Assembly: GCA_016706225.1 (NCBI GenBank)
Contig: JADJKB010000013.1
Coordinates: 186,001 to 250,000, forward strand
Length of the DNA: 64,000 nt
Source: Myxococcales bacterium
Lineage (GTDB): Bacteria; Myxococcota_A; Polyangia; Polyangiales; Polyangiaceae
Direction of reading: 5' to 3'
Shown here: piece by piece, positions 61,624 through 64,000 of the stretch
Layout of the letters: every line of letters begins with the position of its first letter
How positions within the stretch are numbered: the first letter of the stretch is position 1
Notes under the pieces: generated by a model
Seen by the model: only the letters and a program-made list of their open reading frames with translations
Database searches by the model: none
What the model was told of the DNA's origin: nothing
Made by a program: the position numbers and the translations under genes

Positions 61624-64000
61624 GCCGCACCTGCCTTCTTGCTCTGCTTGCGCCGGCGGCGTGAGAACGCCAGACCGGCTCCGAGGACCAGCGCCGGCGC
61701 GCCGAAGATGGTCGCGTAGAACCAGACCAGATCTTTCTGTTTGGTGTGCTCGATGCGCACGTCTTCTTCGGTGTTGACCTCGCCGGAGAAACTCTCTTCT
61801 CCGCCGAGCCAGCGCACCGCGTCGGCAAACAGCACCTGGTTGGCCACGACGTTCGCCAACACCACGTCCGTGATCGCGTCAGCATCGGCGAGCACGAAGG
61901 CCCGCATCTCGTCCGGATCGGACTTGTCCGACTTCTTGTCGTCCTTCTTCTCCGGCTCGGGCTTCTTCTTGAGCGCCTCGCCGGTGCGCGGCCGGGTAAT
62001 GGCCGCTGCCAGGTTGAACGTGCCGGGTTTTTCGTCGGCATCGGCGCGGTAGTTCTTGTTGACGTCCGCAAAGGTCCCGAGGGCCGTACGCAGCGCAAAG
62101 TCGACCTTCTCGGTCGCGCCGCTGGCGCGCTCCAGGCTGCCGGCACCAAAGACCGCGACGGCGGCCCGCGCCGAGTTGCGGCTGAGGGTCGACACCGAGG
62201 CGTGGGACGAAAATCGATTGGTCACGAGCAGCGTGCGGTCCGAGTCGTTGTAGCGCCGGCGCACGTGCTGTTTTTCGTTCGCGAGCAGGGTCGGCGAGAA
62301 CTCGATCCCCACGATGCGACCGAGGGCGACCAGGCCCTTCGCCTGCGCCGGGACGGCGGGAGCCGGCGCCGCTTCCGGTTTCGGAGCGGGGCCAGGGTGC
62401 GCCGAGCCGGAGGCGGCCGGGTGCGCCGAAGGCGCCGGTGTCGCCGACGGCGCCGGCTTGGCGGACGGCGCGGCGGGCGCGGGCTTCGGCGCGGGTTTTC
62501 CGGACGGCGTGGGCTTGGATGAGGGCGCCGGTGGGACCGCTGCCGCAGACCCGCTCGTGGCTGGTGCGGGGTTCGCCGGCTCTGGCTCCGCCGGCTCTTC
62601 ATCGCCCGTCGCTGCTTTGCCGGTCTCCGCCCAGGACATGCCCTCCGGATCGAGCGCGACGAAGAGCTTGCCGCCGCGGCTGGCGTAGCGCGAGAGCGCG
62701 GCGACCTCCTCGTCGGCAAACGACTCGGTCGGACCGAGCGACAGCACCACGTCCGCGTCGTCGGGAACTTCACTGCCGAGCCCCTGCGACAGTCCCAGAT
62801 CCTTGATCAGGTAGTTCTGTTTTTGCAGGATCGTGCGCGCGATGCGCACCGCGCGCTCCCCGCCGTCGCCCTGCGCCGGATCGTTGAGCTCACCGTGCCC
62901 GACAGTCAGGTAAGCAATGCGCCGAGCGCGCACGATCTTCAGCAGCTTCTCCTGAAAATCGCGGTCCAGGGTCTTCAGCTTCGGGCGCGCGTTCTTCTCG
63001 TCGATGCCGATGGTCAGGCTCTCGGTGACCGAGCCCTTGGCCAGGACGATCACGTTGTTCTGAGTGGCCTTCAGCTTTTTCGCACGCTTGGGCACCAGCA
63101 GCCGGTCGGTGATCTCGATCTTGAGGTTCGGCACACCCCGCCCGAGCTCGCCGAGGTAACTCTGCACCTCGGAGCGGATCTCGTTCACCTCGGGGAAAAA
63201 GGCCACGACCTCCAGGGGTTCGTTCAGGCTCTCGGCGATCTTGCGGGTCGAGTCGCTGGGACGCGAGGTCTTGAAATACGAATAGTCGACCTTCGTCCCG
63301 ACCTTGTCGGCCGAGTAGACGAACAGCGCGCCGTAGATGGCCGCGAGCACCAGCGTCAGGCCGCTGACCGCGGCGGCCCGCACCCGACGCGCCTCCGGGC
63401 GCTCGGCGTGTCGCATCGGGAACAGCGCGGCCTCGGCGAATGCCATCGGCACGACGGCGACCAGGACCAGGGCGACCCAGACGATGGAGAGCACGCCTCG
63501 CACGCGCTCGCCGGTGTCGGGCGAGAGCGCAATCAGCCCCGACTTCTCCCAACCCCAATCGCTGGTCAGGAAATAGAGCGCGAGGGCGGCCACTCCGAGC
63601 ACACTGAGCGCGCCCAGCAACCGTTCGATGTCACTGCGCTCGCCGCCCATGCGGAAGCGCGGCATGAATCTGACTGCGGTTGCGCCGCTCACGGCGCCGA
63701 GACCCGCGAAGGTCACGACCCAGCGCAGGGTCGCCATGGGTTCGAGCACGTGCTCACCCAGATAAACGAGCAACATGCCCACCAGGAAAGCCGGCACGAC
63801 CCAGAGCGGAGCCGCACGCTTCGCACCCGGCTCGGGCGCGGGGTCCACCGCCGGTGCCGGCGCGTCACTGCTGCGAGCGGGCGGCGGGTCCGACGCGGAC
63901 TCGCGGCTCTCGGCCTTGGGCGCGGGCGGCGGGTCACTCCGCTCGGCCTCGGTGTCGTGCTCGTCGTGTTCGTCGCCGACTTCCGGCGACGATTCGCGGT
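61620..64000 (-). CDS. GldG-like ABC-transporter accessory protein (5' end outside window)
   Basis: At least 742 residues from a possible GTG 63848, but the same frame stays open to base 64000 and reads a charged Pro/Glu-rich linker, so the real start is probably outside. N-terminal half: about four to five helices (LWVVPAFLVGMLLVYLGEHV; VLSIVWVALVLVAVVPMAFA) then the GldG/IFT52-like domain (YSYFKTSRPSDSTRKIAESL; IAYLTVGHGELNDPAQ; LSLGPTESFADEEVAALSRY). A ~95-residue Pro/Ala/Ser linker is inserted before the last third, and a final helix (VWFYATIFGAPALVLGAGLA) follows. An ABC-2 permease (GldF-like) and ATPase would be expected upstream, outside the window. Confidence 0.8.
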   Translation of the reverse strand, partial: RESSPEVGDEHDEHDTEAERSDPPPAPKAESRESASDPPPARSSDAPAPAVDPAPEPGAKRAAPLWVVPAFLVGMLLVYLGEHVLEPMATLRWVVTFAGLGAVSGATAVRFMPRFRMGGERSDIERLLGALSVLGVAALALYFLTSDWGWEKSGLIALSPDTGERVRGVLSIVWVALVLVAVVPMAFAEAALFPMRHAERPEARRVRAAAVSGLTLVLAAIYGALFVYSADKVGTKVDYSYFKTSRPSDSTRKIAESLNEPLEVVAFFPEVNEIRSEVQSYLGELGRGVPNLKIEITDRLLVPKRAKKLKATQNNVIVLAKGSVTESLTIGIDEKNARPKLKTLDRDFQEKLLKIVRARRIAYLTVGHGELNDPAQGDGGERAVRIARTILQKQNYLIKDLGLSQGLGSEVPDDADVVLSLGPTESFADEEVAALSRYASRGGKLFVALDPEGMSWAETGKAATGDEEPAEPEPANPAPATSGSAAAVPPAPSSKPTPSGKPAPKPAPAAPSAKPAPSATPAPSAHPAASGSAHPGPAPKPEAAPAPAVPAQAKGLVALGRIVGIEFSPTLLANEKQHVRRRYNDSDRTLLVTNRFSSHASVSTLSRNSARAAVAVFGAGSLERASGATEKVDFALRTALGTFADVNKNYRADADEKPGTFNLAAAITRPRTGEALKKKPEPEKKDDKKSDKSDPDEMRAFVLADADAITDVVLANVVANQVLFADAVRWLGGEESFSGEVNTEEDVRIEHTKQKDLVWFYATIFGAPALVLGAGLAFSRRRRKQSKKAGAA

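Overview
This is a GC-rich stretch of a bacterial chromosome. It most likely comes from a myxobacterium (Myxococcota, probably the Polyangia/Sorangium side). The signs are many lipoproteins with Gly/Ser/Asp-rich low-complexity tails, a MYXO-CTERM-like C-terminus, MopE-like CNGxDDDCxG repeats, eukaryote-like Ser/Thr kinases, a eukaryote-type P5C dehydrogenase and dense GTGA/ATGA overlaps between genes. The genus is inference, because no rRNA or tRNA gene lies in the window. No prophage, CRISPR array or classical insertion sequence was seen.

Layout. 1-6.1 kb: the N-terminal part of lon (minus strand), then a plus-strand run of a lipoprotein, hisB, hisH, hisA, a TPR-AIM24 protein and pgsA. 6.2-8.6 kb: two Gly-rich lipoproteins (the second frameshifted), an orphan type III export-apparatus SctS/FliQ gene and an EpmA-like ligase. 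8.7-12.8 kb (minus): a large esterase-like lipoprotein, apt and surE. 12.9-15.3 kb: a Ser/Thr kinase with a perfect 13-bp inverted repeat touching its ATG and a frameshift near its 3' end. 15.3-19.7 kb (minus): monothiol glutaredoxin, BolA, a hybrid histidine kinase and a DUF4139 lipoprotein. 19.8-27.7 kb: conserved hypothetical and secreted proteins and a lipase-like hydrolase. 27.7-31.3 kb: a 23-bp tandem repeat array at the 3' end of hemH, an SDR and P5C dehydrogenase.

31.4-38 kb: a Kazal-like lipoprotein, a small ACT-domain protein, an alkaline-phosphatase-superfamily lipoprotein followed by a ceramide-glucosyltransferase-like enzyme, a divergent RtcB-like protein and a lipoprotein with a good intrinsic terminator. 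38-46 kb: a 1126-residue protein with a C-terminal kinase domain, overlapping a lipoprotein and an MFS transporter, then a chemoreceptor and an Asp-rich lipoprotein. 46-52.3 kb (mostly minus): two Bor-like lipoproteins, an L,D-transpeptidase, a membrane protein between two copies of a ~164-bp dispersed repeat, and a membrane-anchored GspE/PilB-type ATPase with a PEGA-like partner. 52.5-60 kb: envelope proteins, a tandem pair of alkaline-phosphatase-superfamily lipoproteins with Thr in the nucleophile position, and an overlapping trio of a MopE-like lipoprotein, a Cys-rich lipoprotein and a multihaem lipoprotein. 60-64 kb: a thioesterase, then DUF4340 and GldG-like genes (minus), the latter open to the window edge.

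The window mixes housekeeping genes with envelope and accessory genes. The observations most worth following are the dispersed repeat whose copies appear to supply the start of one gene and the stop of another, the two independent 23-bp tandem duplications at gene 3' ends, the hairpin that would bury the kinase start codon, the divergent RtcB homologue, and the multihaem/MopE-like lipoprotein operon.
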